Source: Calycina herbarum (Eukaryota; Ascomycota; Leotiomycetes; Helotiales; Pezizellaceae). Taken from it: a stretch of 53,834 bases of DNA. Below the pieces are notes generated by a model. It was not told where the DNA came from. It worked only from the letters and a program-made list of their open reading frames with translations, and searched no databases. Of this stretch, positions 10,999-22,709 are shown in pieces. A program made the position numbers and the translations under genes. Positions within the stretch are counted from its first letter, which is position 1. Every line of letters starts with the position of its first letter. The stretch is taken from the NCBI GenBank assembly GCA_001414485.1, contig LLEY01000283.1:1-53834 (forward strand). The letters run 5' to 3'.

Positions 10999-12827
10999 TT
11001 AGATCTCATATCTATCGCTCTCATGTTCAACAGGTCGGTAGACGAAATAATCAAACTTTGCGGGTAGCACCGATCCGTTCACATCTGAACAAGCCATACC
11101 AACAAATGCACCCGTAAAGCTCCCATGTGCTTGGTGTCCACCACACTCATCCGAAAGAACAGTAGCATCGAAAACAGGTCCAATATTTTTGAGCTTTTCC
11201 CCTTCCAGAGCGTAGAAGAATTGCAAGTCACGGCCCCTGATAGAAAGGGCGAGTTTCACTTTCCCTTCATTGGGAATTGGTACTGGATCAACAAAGGGGG
11301 TTCGGAGTCGACCATCAGGCCAAGAAGCTTCCGAGCTTTGGATAAGAAGTTCTCGTTTTCCGTCTGAGTGGGCTGTGACCGTGAGGTAGAAGAAGTTGTA
11401 TCGACAGTAATAGGCTGTGAGTCCGGCGAATTGTCTTTCATCCGTAGGAGAAAATTCCACTGTCGTCTCAGCGTCATATGAGAAATGCGTCTGTCTTCTT
11501 GCCACCAAGGATTGCTCAAACCAGGATCCGATTGCCTCCCGACCGATTAAAGTGAGCTTTCCACTCTCGATTTTGAATATGCGTTCCGGTTCTGGGGTGC
11601 GGAGCCATTGGAAGTCTTGATGTAGCTTATCTTCGAATGTGTATCGCTGCTCTGCCCAATATTTGCTGTCGTCTCGTTCTCCGGGTACTTCGACTTTAAG
11701 CGAGGGAACTGGTCCATTTTTCACATATAACCACTCGTCATCTCCTGTACATTGTCAGTCTGCAACTCTTTTTGAGAACGCTTATAAAGAAGTGTGACGA
11801 GATTGGATGCAATCATGAACTGGGTATTTCACTTACCCCAGTATGCTTCTTGGATGGCGGTTTCTCTGCCTAAAACGCATCGCCGCTCTTGGGTCATAGG
11901 ACGACCGGATAAATGGACCAAGTAGGTCTTGCCTTCGAGGGTGTCCACGATATCTGCAAGGCGAGGTTAGCAATTATATTCCAGAAATTTGTTAGATGAT
12001 AACAAAAAATATGGAAATTTGACTTACCCCCATGACCAGCTCGTTGAAGTGCAGCAAAAGGTGCATCCTTCGAAGTGAGTATATATTTCTGAGGGTGTAA
12101 CTCATATGGACCCCAAATATCCCGAGAGCGAGCAAGTGTACAAGCATGCTCATAAGCAGTTCCCCCTTCCGCAGTCAAGAGATAATACCACCCGTTCCTC
12201 TTATAAAGATGCGGGCCCTCAACAAGATCCAACTCCGTTCCCAGAAATATATTCTTTCTTGGCCCAATGAGTTTCCCAGAAGCATGATCCCATTCCTGCA
12301 GTACAATACCTGCAAAGCTTTTCGGACGTCGACGGTGATCTTGATGCATATTGATGAACCATTTCCGACCATCATCGTCATGGAAAAGTGAGGGATCGAA
12401 ACCAGAAGAGTTCACGTATACTGCATCAGACCAGGGACCTTCGATTGATGGTGCAGTGACGATATAATTATGCGTGTCTTTGAAAGATCCATCTTTTCGT
12501 TTTACATCCGTGTATACCAACCAGAACTTCTCCCCATCGTGTGTAAGACAAGGTGCCCAGACTCCGCAACTGTCTGGATCTCCTCTCATATCTAATTGAG
12601 ATTTCCGGGTGAGTGGTCTGACAATGAGTTCCCAGTTTGCGAGGTCCGTGGAATGATGGATTTGAACACCGGGAAACCACTCAAAGGTTGATGTGGCAAT
12701 AAAACTGGTCAAACATAAACATGATATTCATCCGGCAGAGTTTCTTAACATACTAATCATTGCCAACCCGTAGAATCGAAGGATCCGGGTTGAACCCTGG
12801 GAGAATCGGATTACGGACTAGTGGCAT
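10999..12827 (-). CDS. Glycoside hydrolase family 43 (beta-xylosidase/arabinofuranosidase-like), 537 aa
   Basis: Four exons on the minus strand: 12754-12827, 12028-12704, 11837-11953 and 10999-11744. All borders are GT-AG and frame-consistent. The N terminus contains the classic GH43 opening (NPILPGFNPDPSILRVGNDY, then FIATSTFEWFPGVQIHHS). The three catalytic acids expected for the five-bladed propeller are visible: Asp15 in NPDPS (general base), Asp128 in GFDPSLF (pKa modulator) and Glu187 in VEGPHLY (general acid). The C-terminal 240 residues form the beta-sandwich domain common in fungal beta-xylosidases of this group. No signal peptide is visible, so the enzyme probably acts inside the cell on imported xylo-oligosaccharides or arabinosides. 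The first exon was found by following the conserved motif back across a 49-bp intron. Confidence 0.9.
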
Positions 12828-13774
12828 GGTTGGAAAGAAATAGTTTGACAATTGAATAGTACAAAGTTATTGGGAACTTTTTTAAGAAGAAAGAGGGGAG
12901 AAACTTCTCTTAAATTAAAAACTTGTTACACAGCTTCTTTAATGTCCCCATAAATTCCTATTTACCCATTTACCCCGCGGTTGCGGGTGGCGGATCATCG
13001 GGGATTTCGCCAAGAGTTTTCCAACCCCTCACTCTGCTTCACCAAAAATGGGGTTGTTAGGTCTGTACGCTGTAATTCAGGGCTCGGATGTATTTCTTTA
13101 GGCTCGCTTACCCCTATAGCTTCAGGGCACAGACACTAGGGAGGCAAAAAAGTTCAAATCGTGCGATTTTTTCTCTCACAATCTTTAAGCACCACACAAC
13201 AACGTTGCAGTTAAAATCTCCATGAACTGGTACGACTATTGATAAGTCTACTAGAAATCGGCCAACATTCTAGCTATATTTTTCCGATTATTGTGTCACA
13301 TGAAGTATACCTTTCTGCACAGGGTGTAAGAATCCTGGGCTTTGCTCTGCGTCCACCCCTCCCGTGGGACAATCACATTCATTCTCCGAGAAAGTCTGGA
13401 AGAATTGCAACTGAAATCCTAGATTGTTTTAAATATTCTTGGAGAATAAATGTAGTTGTTCTATTTTCGCACATTAGTTGCAAAAGGCAGATGTACCCAG
13501 AGGAAAGTCCGTCTCTCTTATGGAGTGCAAAAATGTCAGGCAACTTACAAGGAATTGCAGTGAACCTCCCTGTAGTCTCTACTCTACTTTTCGCGCATTG
13601 AATTTTGGATAAATAGATGTAAATATCAAAATACAGTACATGGCTACCATCCATACCATTTCTTGAGAAGTTGGAAGTTCCAAGACGTGACCTCCGCAAA
13701 GTTGTTTATGTTTAGTCTCGCACAATTATAATTCTATACGCAATCTAGCACATTGTTTCATACCCTCCTTCCGT
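12828..13774. other. Intergenic region
   Basis: About 0.95 kb between the GH43 start and the 3' end of the flavoprotein gene. Two overlapping open frames (13239-13601 plus, 13379-13699 minus) have no family features. It presumably holds the GH43 promoter. Confidence 0.5.
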
Positions 13775-15270
13775 CTATTTCCCCTCTTGGCCTTCGACAA
13801 ATTCTCTCCAGACATGCTCAATATCATTACCATAAATCCAATTTAATTTATCCTCTCCACCAAAGGCATTGATCCTTTCCTGCAAACTAGCAGCAAAACT
13901 CTGATCGGGAGCAGCCTTCTTCGCCTCCTGTATCTTGTTCTTCTGAGTATCAAGGTGAGTATACCTATTCAACCAACTTATTAGCTTCAAACCCCCGAGA
14001 CATTCAGCGTTTATTAACTTACATTCGCGCATAATAAGGGCTTCGGATGCTGTCAAATATATCCGCAGCCGATCCTCCATTCTTGCGTGAGAATTCGATG
14101 GCACGAGCTAGAATCCAGCCATCTTCCGAAGCAAACGCAGCACCAGATCCAAAAGCTCCAGAAAGGGGGTGACTTGCATCGCCAATTAAGACGACTTTTC
14201 CATTCCAAGCTGTGAGTTTATCGAGACGAGGACCTGCGAAAGCCGAGAATTCTCGCCATTGACCTTCCGGGACAAGGGAAAGTGCTTCTCTGATTCTTGG
14301 GTCGTAATTCTGTTTTTCCATCAGTACCTATCCAAATAGGAAAGGGGAGGTGGAGGAGGGTACCGTGAAGAAACTCTCCACCCTCGCTTTGGTAGCTGGG
14401 ACTCCCCAGCTGAATTTCTTAGCTAAATCAGTAGCTGGATCAACCACTTTCCTAGCTGCGATCTCGAATTTTTGTTCTTCTTCACTTGTCTCGGTTGGAT
14501 CATCGACGAGAGAACCGTAGAAGTGACCGGTGGGGCCATGCCACCATTGCGTCTCGCGAAGGAGACCAGGAATGTGGGAAATTGAAGAGACAGGAATCAG
14601 AACGCGGAATATTGTGGTTCCAGTGAATTGGATTGCATGTGTGGGAAAGACATGTTGTCTTACGACCTAAAATTCGGTTAAGCCGTATTTGAAAAAGGGG
14701 GGAAGGGACGAGCGAACCGAGCGAATGCCGTCGGCACCAATGACTAGGTCTACTGTTACAACTGTATTATCTTCGAAGGTTAAGCGAATGCCATCTGATC
14801 CAAGGTCTTCCATTGCGGAAAGCCGTTGATTGAGTTTGATGGTACCCTCTGGGACTTGGGAGATAAGCGATGATTGGAGACGAGTTCTTCGTACTCGTTG
14901 TGGGTGGTATTGAGGTGGATGGGCTGAAGGTGGAGAGACTTTAACAACTTCTCCCGTAAGACCATTTCTGTTCAATTGTCAGTATGGTGGTTTATTGGAT
15001 ATTAGATTGATATGAAATGATGACCAACCGATGCAAAACACTTGTTTTCAAATGACCTTTCACACCCTTATCTGCTCCCAATAATCCGAGAACCTTCCAA
15101 CAATTGAATCCTATTCTGATTCCAGCCCCAATCTCTCGCAACTCCTTCGCCTGCTCATAAAGTGTTACTTCGACATCCAGTAGAGACGAAAGTGCGATAG
15201 CACTTCCCAGGCCACCAGGTCCACCACCGATGATCGCAATACGAAGCTTTGATGGCTGTGCACTTGGCAT
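13775..15270 (-). CDS. FAD-dependent monooxygenase, salicylate hydroxylase-like, 423 aa
   Basis: Five exons on the minus strand: 15029-15270, 14718-14967, 14364-14666, 14023-14309 and 13775-13964. Together they give 423 residues, the usual size. The three fingerprints of class A flavoprotein hydroxylases are present: the dinucleotide fold (IAIIGGGPGGLGSAIAL, residues 12-28), the DG motif (VIGADGIRSV, about 156-165) and the GD motif (VVLIGDASHPLSGAFGSGAA, 304-323). Such enzymes use NAD(P)H and O2 to hydroxylate aromatic acids, often decarboxylating salicylate to catechol; the substrate here is not readable from sequence. The first two introns use unusual donors (GTTGGT and GTTCGC). The start is ambiguous: an ATG seven codons upstream (15291) is in frame, but MPSAQPSKLRIAIIGG is the more usual leader. 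Confidence 0.85.
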
Positions 15271-15560
15271 AATGACTTTCAGATCAAACACAATTTTAAA
15301 TATATAAAATGAAGTTGAATGTTAAGACTCAGGCTGAGATGAGTGGGGGTGATAGGTATTGTAGTATGTGAGTATGACGTGCTTTTGAGGGGTTTCGCGT
15401 GCTGATAAGTGCTGATCAATAATCATGTAATACGGATTCAAATCAATACATCCTATATCAACGGTGGCATTTCCTTATCTATATGCTCAACAACTGAAAC
15501 TAAATTATAACAATAGGTTGCCCATTATCTATACAACCTTACAAAACAGAATCAAATTAT

Positions 15561-17533
15561 TCAGTTCCTCAACCCCTCCATCCCCTTTACCATAGCGTCC
15601 CACTCAACATTGTTTCTCTTTGCAATCAATGTACCATTAGTAGCTGGAAGTCCAAAAGGCTCAATCTCAAAGGAACAGTGGTTGGCATTCCCAGGTAAAG
15701 TTCCATTCTGGAAAAAGCTGGCGAGTTTCTGGAACGCGCATTTATTTGAACTTGCTTGCGAAGTGTGCTGTGTCCATGAGTTAGCTTCGATAAATCGTAG
15801 ACGAGAAAAGAACTTACGCCTAGTCCCTCAATCGTGAGATGCTCTGCTTTGTCGAAGAGTGACGCACTTCTTTCACCACTGTGTTTTGTTAGTTGTATGA
15901 TAATGAGCGGAAGGTGGAAGAATCTTACTTCTGGATTGGAGTAATAGGATCGAGTGTGTTACTGACGAACAAGAGGGGATTCTTGGTGCAGCCACCAAAC
16001 TTTCCTAGTTAATGTTAGAACCAATTTTAAAAGCAACCGAATAGGACTTGAGAACATAGCAGTCATACCTTGGAAGTTCTCGGTAGCCTCTATCGACCAC
16101 CCTATACAGCTCACTCTCAACGCAGCAATAAAATCCCCACCTATGAAACTCTGTCCCTGAAGAGCCCTAATATTCGATTCCACATCTAGCAGAGTATGAT
16201 TGAAAACTGGATTTCCTGATTCCGTACAAGTGACTGCACGAAGTGTTTCCGGACTGATGCTTGTAACGAGTGTGATATTTTGGCCGATCTGTGCCTCCAC
16301 TTGCTGGATGGCTTCTATAGAGATATTCTGAGAAATATTTTCGTAGATGACAAGTAATTCCGCAAGTTGGGAAAATTGTGTATTCGGTGTGTAAAGAAGC
16401 ACTCTCGAGAAGAACTTCAGGCCTTCCAATCCAAGGGAAACTGCTGAGGCGTTCGCCCATTTTTGTTCAATAGCTTTTTCAATATCGAAACGTTGAACGG
16501 TTTTCTCGAAACGGGTGAAGATGTCGTATGAGGTGTTTCCGGTATAGTAAGGGCAAATGGCCGGTCCCGCGATGTTGCAGTAAACAAAAAATGTCATGAA
16601 AACCTCGTCAGTCAATGTAACCTCCTTCAAGACGTCCCCAGCCATCCAGTCGTCTGGATCCACAACACCATCTAAAACCACACGACCAATCCTGTCTGGA
16701 AACATCGAAGCAAACATTTGTCCGATCACAGTACCATAGCTGAACCCCCAATAATTCAACAGTTCAGGATTCTGGACTTTTTCCCCATCCTCGCTTTTGG
16801 AAAAGGCATCCAGAATGCCAAGAAGATCCTTGACAACAACAATAGTATTCATATGAGGACCCGCATCGTCTGGACCACCTGTAGCAAGCTGACACGCAGC
16901 ACCAAATTCCTTCGCAGCTTCCACAACCTCGTCATAAAACTCAGTGGGAAGGCTTTGTCCAGGAATAGCAGCACGTTTTTGAATCCCGGGAATACGGGTA
17001 ATGGAACTACAATTCGTGACTGGTTCCGAAAATCCAAGTCCGCGTGGCTCCCAACTGACAATATCGAATTGCGTGCCCACGATGGAGGCCAAACGGCTGC
17101 CCGCTTCGAACACGTACTCGATTCCTGATCCGCCTGGACCACCGGGATTTGTGAGGACCATGCCTTGGGATGGTTGTTGTGTTGCTGGATATTTTATTAG
17201 AGGTACACGGGCTCTGGTACCGTTGGGTTTTTGGTAGTCCAAGGGAACCTAAAACATTAGCTTGGGTGCGGAGTCCGCGCTACGGCTGACTTACATCAAG
17301 AACAGCACAAAAGAAGGTTGAGAGACATGGCTGCCAAATTAGATTTGTCGAAGAGGTGATCTAAAAGAGAATTAGCTTTTTCTTTTGTGGGCAGCGAGAG
17401 TAACCACCTTGGAGAAGGTATCCACAGGTACGCTCTCCGGTACAGTCGAGTTTGTATCACGACTTCCAATGATTGGGCTTGCAGTTGCGGCTGTCAGTAA
17501 CCCAAACGCCGAAATAAAATTGATAGGTTGCAT
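15561..17533 (-). CDS. Secreted alpha/beta hydrolase with TAP-like C-terminal domain, 571 aa
   Basis: Six exons on the minus strand: 17408-17533, 17295-17360, 16069-17248, 15929-16004, 15818-15878 and 15561-15767. Together they encode about 571 residues. Exon 1 encodes a signal peptide (MQPINFISAFGLLTAATAS). The start of the fold (VPLDYQKPNGTRARVPLIKY) and GGPGGSG match the tripeptidyl-aminopeptidase-like hydrolases of fungi and actinomycetes. The catalytic triad is visible: Ser234 in NYWGFSYGT, Asp in LFVSNTLDPITP and His in EGLGHTS. Several N-x-S/T sites and paired cysteines fit an extracellular enzyme. Family members remove N-terminal peptides or cleave small esters; the exact substrate is unknown. 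It sits head-to-tail, about 290 bp upstream of the salicylate-hydroxylase-like gene. Confidence 0.88.
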
Positions 17534-19928
17534 GCTCAAAATTATTAACCGAGAGTCAGAGAAGATTTTGGGGGGGGAGAATTAAGATACAAAGCGAAGT
17601 GATCAAAAAGATAAGAAAGAAATCTATCCAGAAAACCCCCCCAAGTACTTATACCATCTTCGGGTAGGTAGAGTCGTGTACGTCTCTTCCCAACTTACGT
17701 ACCTCGCACAGTCCCGGCCACCACTTGTCTTACGAAAGCAACCCTTCCCAACTATCAAACCAAACTCGCCTGATGAAGAATCATCCTTTATCAGCGAAAG
17801 AAAATTAAAATCTCAAGCCCTAAACCGAGTTGCGAACTCTCATCCACACCTTCGTACATCGTAAGGTAGACTGGTCCGTGTGCCTCAAAAACGATCCCTG
17901 GATGCGTACCCACTTACACGAAGGATTACTCGCTTAGACCTGCAGTGCTGACACCAAGGACTACGTCTTATACACTGCCTTGACAAGAAATTTCGAGACT
18001 TGTACGGCGACTTGCACGACTGCGCCTCGATCGATGCCTACGGCCGCGTACATGCAAGAGTTGAGATTAAGCCTTACCAATACCTTCATTGATCACCGTA
18101 ACAAGTTCCTAATTGCTAACATCGAAACTAAAAGTCTAAGGAAATTGGAAAAGAAAAACTCAATTGACCTGACCTCTCAAATAATAGTTCCATTTTTTTC
18201 AAATTCATTTAAAACGATATAAGAGGCTAGAGCTAGAAGATCAATAATCATGGCCCTTACTAAAAACTGCCTCCCCCTTGTTACCCATGAAGTCCCAATA
18301 TCGCATAAATAGCAAAGAGGAATTACAGCGTTTACGATTTCATGACAATAAAAATACAAATAAAACACTAATTATTCTCGTATCTTCTGAACCCCCTTTC
18401 TCCAATTTATTAGAACTCCACTTATCTAATAATTAAATGCCCTCTTCACCTCGCATTTCACATTCCAGCATCGAGGTCACGTGTAAGTTTCTACTTGTAT
18501 CGAGACTTTGAGATTGTAGAACTTTGTAGGTATATATTAAATTAGGAAGCAATTGTAGGATAAAGTTTACCCTGGAAGTAGACGATTTGCATAATGGCTT
18601 TTATTAGAACTACACGCATCACGTGATGTTTTCCAATTCCTCAAAAATCAAAGTTGCAGTAAGATCCGCTCAAATATTTGAAATTTCATATGAACGCCGC
18701 TTCGTAAAACTTCCAAATGAAGGAGACCTAGGCTGTTACTTCTTTTATCATCCCAGCAAGTAGGTACACAACGAACTGTTAAATTCTTATATTCATTTTA
18801 TTCCCTTGTCTTATTAAATCTTAAATAATGTATTCAATACAGCATATATAGGCGAGTTAGATGTGTACTTTGAGTTTATTATAAAGAGGTCTTTTAGCAA
18901 CTCTCAGTACACCTTTTCTTATATGAAAAGATACAACAAGTGGCCAAGTGATGTAAAAGGTATCATTTCAAGTGGGGCCGGTGAGATGGCCCATGGCATG
19001 CATCAGTTAACATTTCCTTGCCTATGAATTAGTAACACAAAGTACATATCTGACAAAAAGTCGTCATCGCTGTAAATAGCACACCAAAAAAGAAAAACTC
19101 TTCCACTCATAGATAAAAAACAATTCTCTCAAGCCAAGAATTATTAGCCATCGAATGAGTCGAATTGTTTTTCGCCATTGCGCGGAACGGATGCCGTTTG
19201 GCCTTGGCATTTCCCCTCAAAAATGCTACCCCTTTTTTCCCCGCCATCTCCTAAAATAAACCTCGCCAAGCCAGTCCATCGCCTTGTTACGTAACTGGCG
19301 AACGCCTTCATTCTTTTCGAGGTAATTATTATCAAACTGCCAGTCTCATTTTTGAGGGAAAAGTCACAGGATACGACGCAATTTCTGCAGGTTGGTGGTA
19401 AAGAGATACCTGTTAGTCAAGACGCAAGCACGATTACATTTTGGAGTACAGGCGATTGGTTGTGTGGGGCTTGGCGGGGTTGGCGATGTCATGGTCCCTA
19501 GGGTTGCTGTGTTGTTGGAGATGTCGTGACCTAAGAATGTGCACGAGGTGCCGGTGCACGGTGTAAGAAGGGGGTAATAGATTCATGGGCTGGACGTGAG
19601 AAGGCAATGGTTTGGAATTTGTTGACGGGATTGCGTGTTTGATGTGGTCTCAGGGTGGTGTGCGTTTGCATTTTCTGGGGAAGTATATAAGGGGTAGGTC
19701 AGATGTCTCTTTTTTTTTGATAATCACGATGATTTTATTGTAGGTCTTTGTTTGTCTTTGTTATTTTTTGGCATGATACAAGGCTTATAACATCAATTGT
19801 TTGCGACTTGCAACACATAAATCGCAACCTTCAGACCAACTCAAACGTGTTTCAAAACACATTAGTTGACGACTTATACTCAATAACAACAATTCGAGTT
19901 GACCTTTGTCACTCACCCTAAATTGAAA
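17534..19928. other. Long intergenic region
   Basis: About 2.4 kb, AT-rich, with no domain-bearing open frame on either strand. It separates the minus-strand hydrolase gene from the plus-strand F-box gene and so presumably holds both promoters. Confidence 0.5.
19684..19690 (+). promoter_or_regulatory. TATA-like box upstream of the F-box gene
   Basis: The heptamer TATATAA lies about 240 bp before the ATG at 19929 and is followed by a T-run. Position and sequence fit a TATA box with a long 5' leader, but this is a guess from composition. Confidence 0.3.
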
Positions 19929-21461
19929 ATGGAATCAAGTTCTATCTCAATGTCACGCCTAGAACGCCTTCCTGCAGAACTCCTCCACAAAATTCTTTCA
20001 AATCTTAAACCTTACTCAACGCAAGATGTTTCACGCAAACTTCGAGATGTCCTCCCTACTGAGTCAATACACGATACCACCTCTCTTGAAGCCCAACACA
20101 ACCTCCTCTCATGTCTAACAACCTCACGAACCCTTCAAGAAGCGATAATACCGATTTTATATCAGAGGGTCTCAATATCGACTTATTCCTCCCTCCTCTC
20201 TTTCCACCAACTCATTTCCCTTTATCCTCAATTGGGAGTCCATGTCAAAACTCTTGACCTTAGAAATCTTCGGATCGAGGGCCCCAGCAGTCATATAATT
20301 ATCAATTCCGATGCTCAACAAGCATGGTTCAATCGCGTTCAAGAATCTTCTGATTTCGTGACTCAATGGCTCTTCCTCATGCCTCGACTTCAAGAACTGA
20401 AGACACCTCTGGAATGGAGACATGAACCATATTCAGGTTCCGAACTACACTTCGATCTCCACATCTTGAAACGACTTCTACGAGGACAACTTCCTTCCCT
20501 TCGCTCTTTGGAGTGGGGTCCCACAATCACACCCGAGTTCCTGTGCTTTCTCGAACGATGTGGAAAGGGAGTCTCAACCCAAGTTCAAAAAATGGTCATC
20601 CGATCCAGCGACGTGGAAACCACAACCGTGGTCAAATCTCTACTGGAGACGATGCCACGAATCCAAGATCTAGATTTAACAACATCCAACGTCTTCCTCG
20701 CCGAAGCACTCCCCGGTCTCCATCCTACAACCAAATTACGCTCCCTAATCACAACAATAAAACCTTCCTTTGCCCTATCCTCAATCCAAAAATTCATCCG
20801 CTCAAACCCAGGGATCTTCAACCAACTCCAAACCCTCCACCTCCTCTGCAACGCCCCCGGAGAAGAAGTCCCCCAACTAGAAAGCGCAGAAGAAATATCC
20901 ACCCTCATCACACTCCTCCCCCCAACCCTACGCTCCCTAAACCTTTCCGGTTTCGCAACCTCCCCATCCCATCTTACCCTTCTCACACGCCATTGTCCTC
21001 GACTGTCGGAATTAAGTATAGACACCGGAATCCAAATCCACGATTTAGAGGGGCTGTTGCTGCCACCCATCACAGAACCTGATTCCCCACCATCCCACAA
21101 CCCACATGATCACCCAGAGCAACTCGATATTGAATTAAAACACACCGCCATCCTTCAACCGATGGTGAAAGCGATTGCCATTTGCAAATTACGGAAGCGC
21201 ATTAATTCTGTTTCTTTTGCTCAAACTCCCACAACATCCACGCACTTGAAGAACTTGAAATATCTTGATATTCAGGATATGTCGATATCTGAACAGAGGA
21301 AACTTTTCACGAGCTTGCTACTGTCGGGGTATACGACGTTGGAGCGGATTAGGATTGGGGAGTGGGGAGCTAGTGATGAGATTTTAGGGTGTGTTTGTAG
21401 GGGTGTTGGGTGGAGGGTTGTGAGTAGAGGGAGGGAGTGTTGGGTTGAACGGGTTGATTGA
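19929..21461 (+). CDS. F-box protein with LRR-like region, 510 aa
   Basis: A single-exon gene. Residues about 6-25 (RLERLPAELLHKILSNLKPY) are a clear F-box, the segment that docks onto Skp1 in SCF ubiquitin ligases. The remainder is a series of leucine-rich strands (LKTLDLRNLRI, IQDLDLTTSN, LRSLNLSGFA, LSELSIDTGI, LKYLDIQDMS) at roughly 25-60-residue spacing, as in irregular leucine-rich-repeat F-box proteins that bind substrates. I start at 19929 because it is the first ATG shortly before the F-box; the in-frame start at 19899 adds ten residues. The substrate is unknown. Long antisense frames across 20513-21100 are composition shadows. Confidence 0.85.
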   Translation: MESSSISMSRLERLPAELLHKILSNLKPYSTQDVSRKLRDVLPTESIHDTTSLEAQHNLLSCLTTSRTLQEAIIPILYQRVSISTYSSLLSFHQLISLYPQLGVHVKTLDLRNLRIEGPSSHIIINSDAQQAWFNRVQESSDFVTQWLFLMPRLQELKTPLEWRHEPYSGSELHFDLHILKRLLRGQLPSLRSLEWGPTITPEFLCFLERCGKGVSTQVQKMVIRSSDVETTTVVKSLLETMPRIQDLDLTTSNVFLAEALPGLHPTTKLRSLITTIKPSFALSSIQKFIRSNPGIFNQLQTLHLLCNAPGEEVPQLESAEEISTLITLLPPTLRSLNLSGFATSPSHLTLLTRHCPRLSELSIDTGIQIHDLEGLLLPPITEPDSPPSHNPHDHPEQLDIELKHTAILQPMVKAIAICKLRKRINSVSFAQTPTTSTHLKNLKYLDIQDMSISEQRKLFTSLLLSGYTTLERIRIGEWGASDEILGCVCRGVGWRVVSRGRECWVERVD

Positions 21462-21781
21462 GAGGGCTTTGAATGGCTTTTGAGTTTTGGTGGAAAATGA
21501 AAAAGGGGTGTGGGAAAAATTGGGATTGGGTAGAAGGATAGATATTATGTAATCATGAAAGGTGAATAGAAGTAAGACACTCCTATGACTCCCTAACGTG
21601 GTTGTTGGCGCTATCCCAGTGACTTCACTAGTCGGCTTAACCAACACTTATCTGGACAAAACCTCCAACACCTCGCTCTCGATCTTGTCTTTGCGCAACG
21701 ACAACGACCTGATCATCTCGCGCCTTCACGTGTCAATTTCGAGAAAACGTACCTAGATTCTCCCCCGACTAAACCGACAAC
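21462..21781. other. Short intergenic region
   Basis: 320 bp. The first part is T/G-rich 3' flank of the F-box gene; the second part leads into the ATG at 21782. No separate gene is visible. Confidence 0.5.
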
Positions 21782-22709
21782 ATGGGAACCAGAAGTCTCA
21801 TCTGCGTTGTCTACAAGGGCAAATTTGTCATCGTGCAATACTCTCAATGTACGCTTCATACTTTCCTAAACAGGATCCCACTAACTTCCTCTTTTTCTAG
21901 TCGATGGCTACCCAGAGAATCAAGGAAAGACCATCTACGATTTCCTTTCCATCCCTGCCAACATCGAACGTCTTCAAAGAGGCCTCGAACATACTCATAC
22001 ATACACAGCACAAGAGGGGAAGAAGATCCAAGCCGAGATCAGCAGACTACTTCAATTCAAAGAAAACATGCTCTCTTCGTCTGCCAACTTTGAATCCTTC
22101 ACGAAAGGGGAATACGCCGGTCTAGAAGAGAAAGAAAAGTCCCAGATGAGCCAGGGCGAAATTCACCGATTCGAGGACTGGAAGGGAAAGATCTTGGAGA
22201 GTATTCCAGAGGGTAAAAGTTACAATTACTCACGTTTTTGGTTGGAAGGGAGAACCGGTGAACCGCTTATTACATATTGGCCCTCGCTTTCGCGTGATAC
22301 TGGAGCTGGGTAAGCTTTACTCCCTGGGTTTCTACGCCTCCTTCCAATACTGACATTCCGAATGTTTAGAATCCTCGAGATCGTGGCATCTTCCTCTTCC
22401 GAGCATAGTATTCCAATCCAGATAAGTTTGAATTATGAGTACTGTGAATACGCATACGTCGTCGATCTGGATGAGAGAAAGTTCGAGGTGTTTGCATCCA
22501 GTGAAGAGAAGGCGCGCTCCGGGAGCACAAGATTCAACGACATCGAGAATTTCGATTCGACGCACGATGGTGTACCACTGGTTCCTCGCTTTATCAAAAG
22601 CTTCGAGTTCAGTAATCTGCCAGCTACGTCGAAGGAATTTGTGGACATTTGTTATGATATTTTGACACGACTCAGTCAGACTGGTAATCTCCGTACCACC
22701 GATACCTAG
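21782..22709 (+). CDS. Conserved fungal protein of unknown function, 271 aa
   Basis: Three exons: 21782-21848, 21901-22309 and 22370-22709, with introns of 52 and 60 bp and all borders frame-consistent. The N terminus (MGTRSLICVVYKGKFVIVQY, then FDGYPENQGKTI) is a pattern I recognise from many ascomycete hypothetical proteins, which appear to monitor or process something through an N-terminal nucleophile-like strand; that last point is impression, not evidence. The centre contains a charged helical segment, and the C terminus has an acidic strand motif (YVVDLDERKFEVFAS). There is no signal peptide, membrane segment or known catalytic motif. Coding status is strong; function is unknown. Confidence 0.8.

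Noticed and set aside
20513..21100. Long open frames on both strands inside the F-box gene
   Set aside because: Highly biased composition and full overlap with a clear F-box/LRR frame; shadows.
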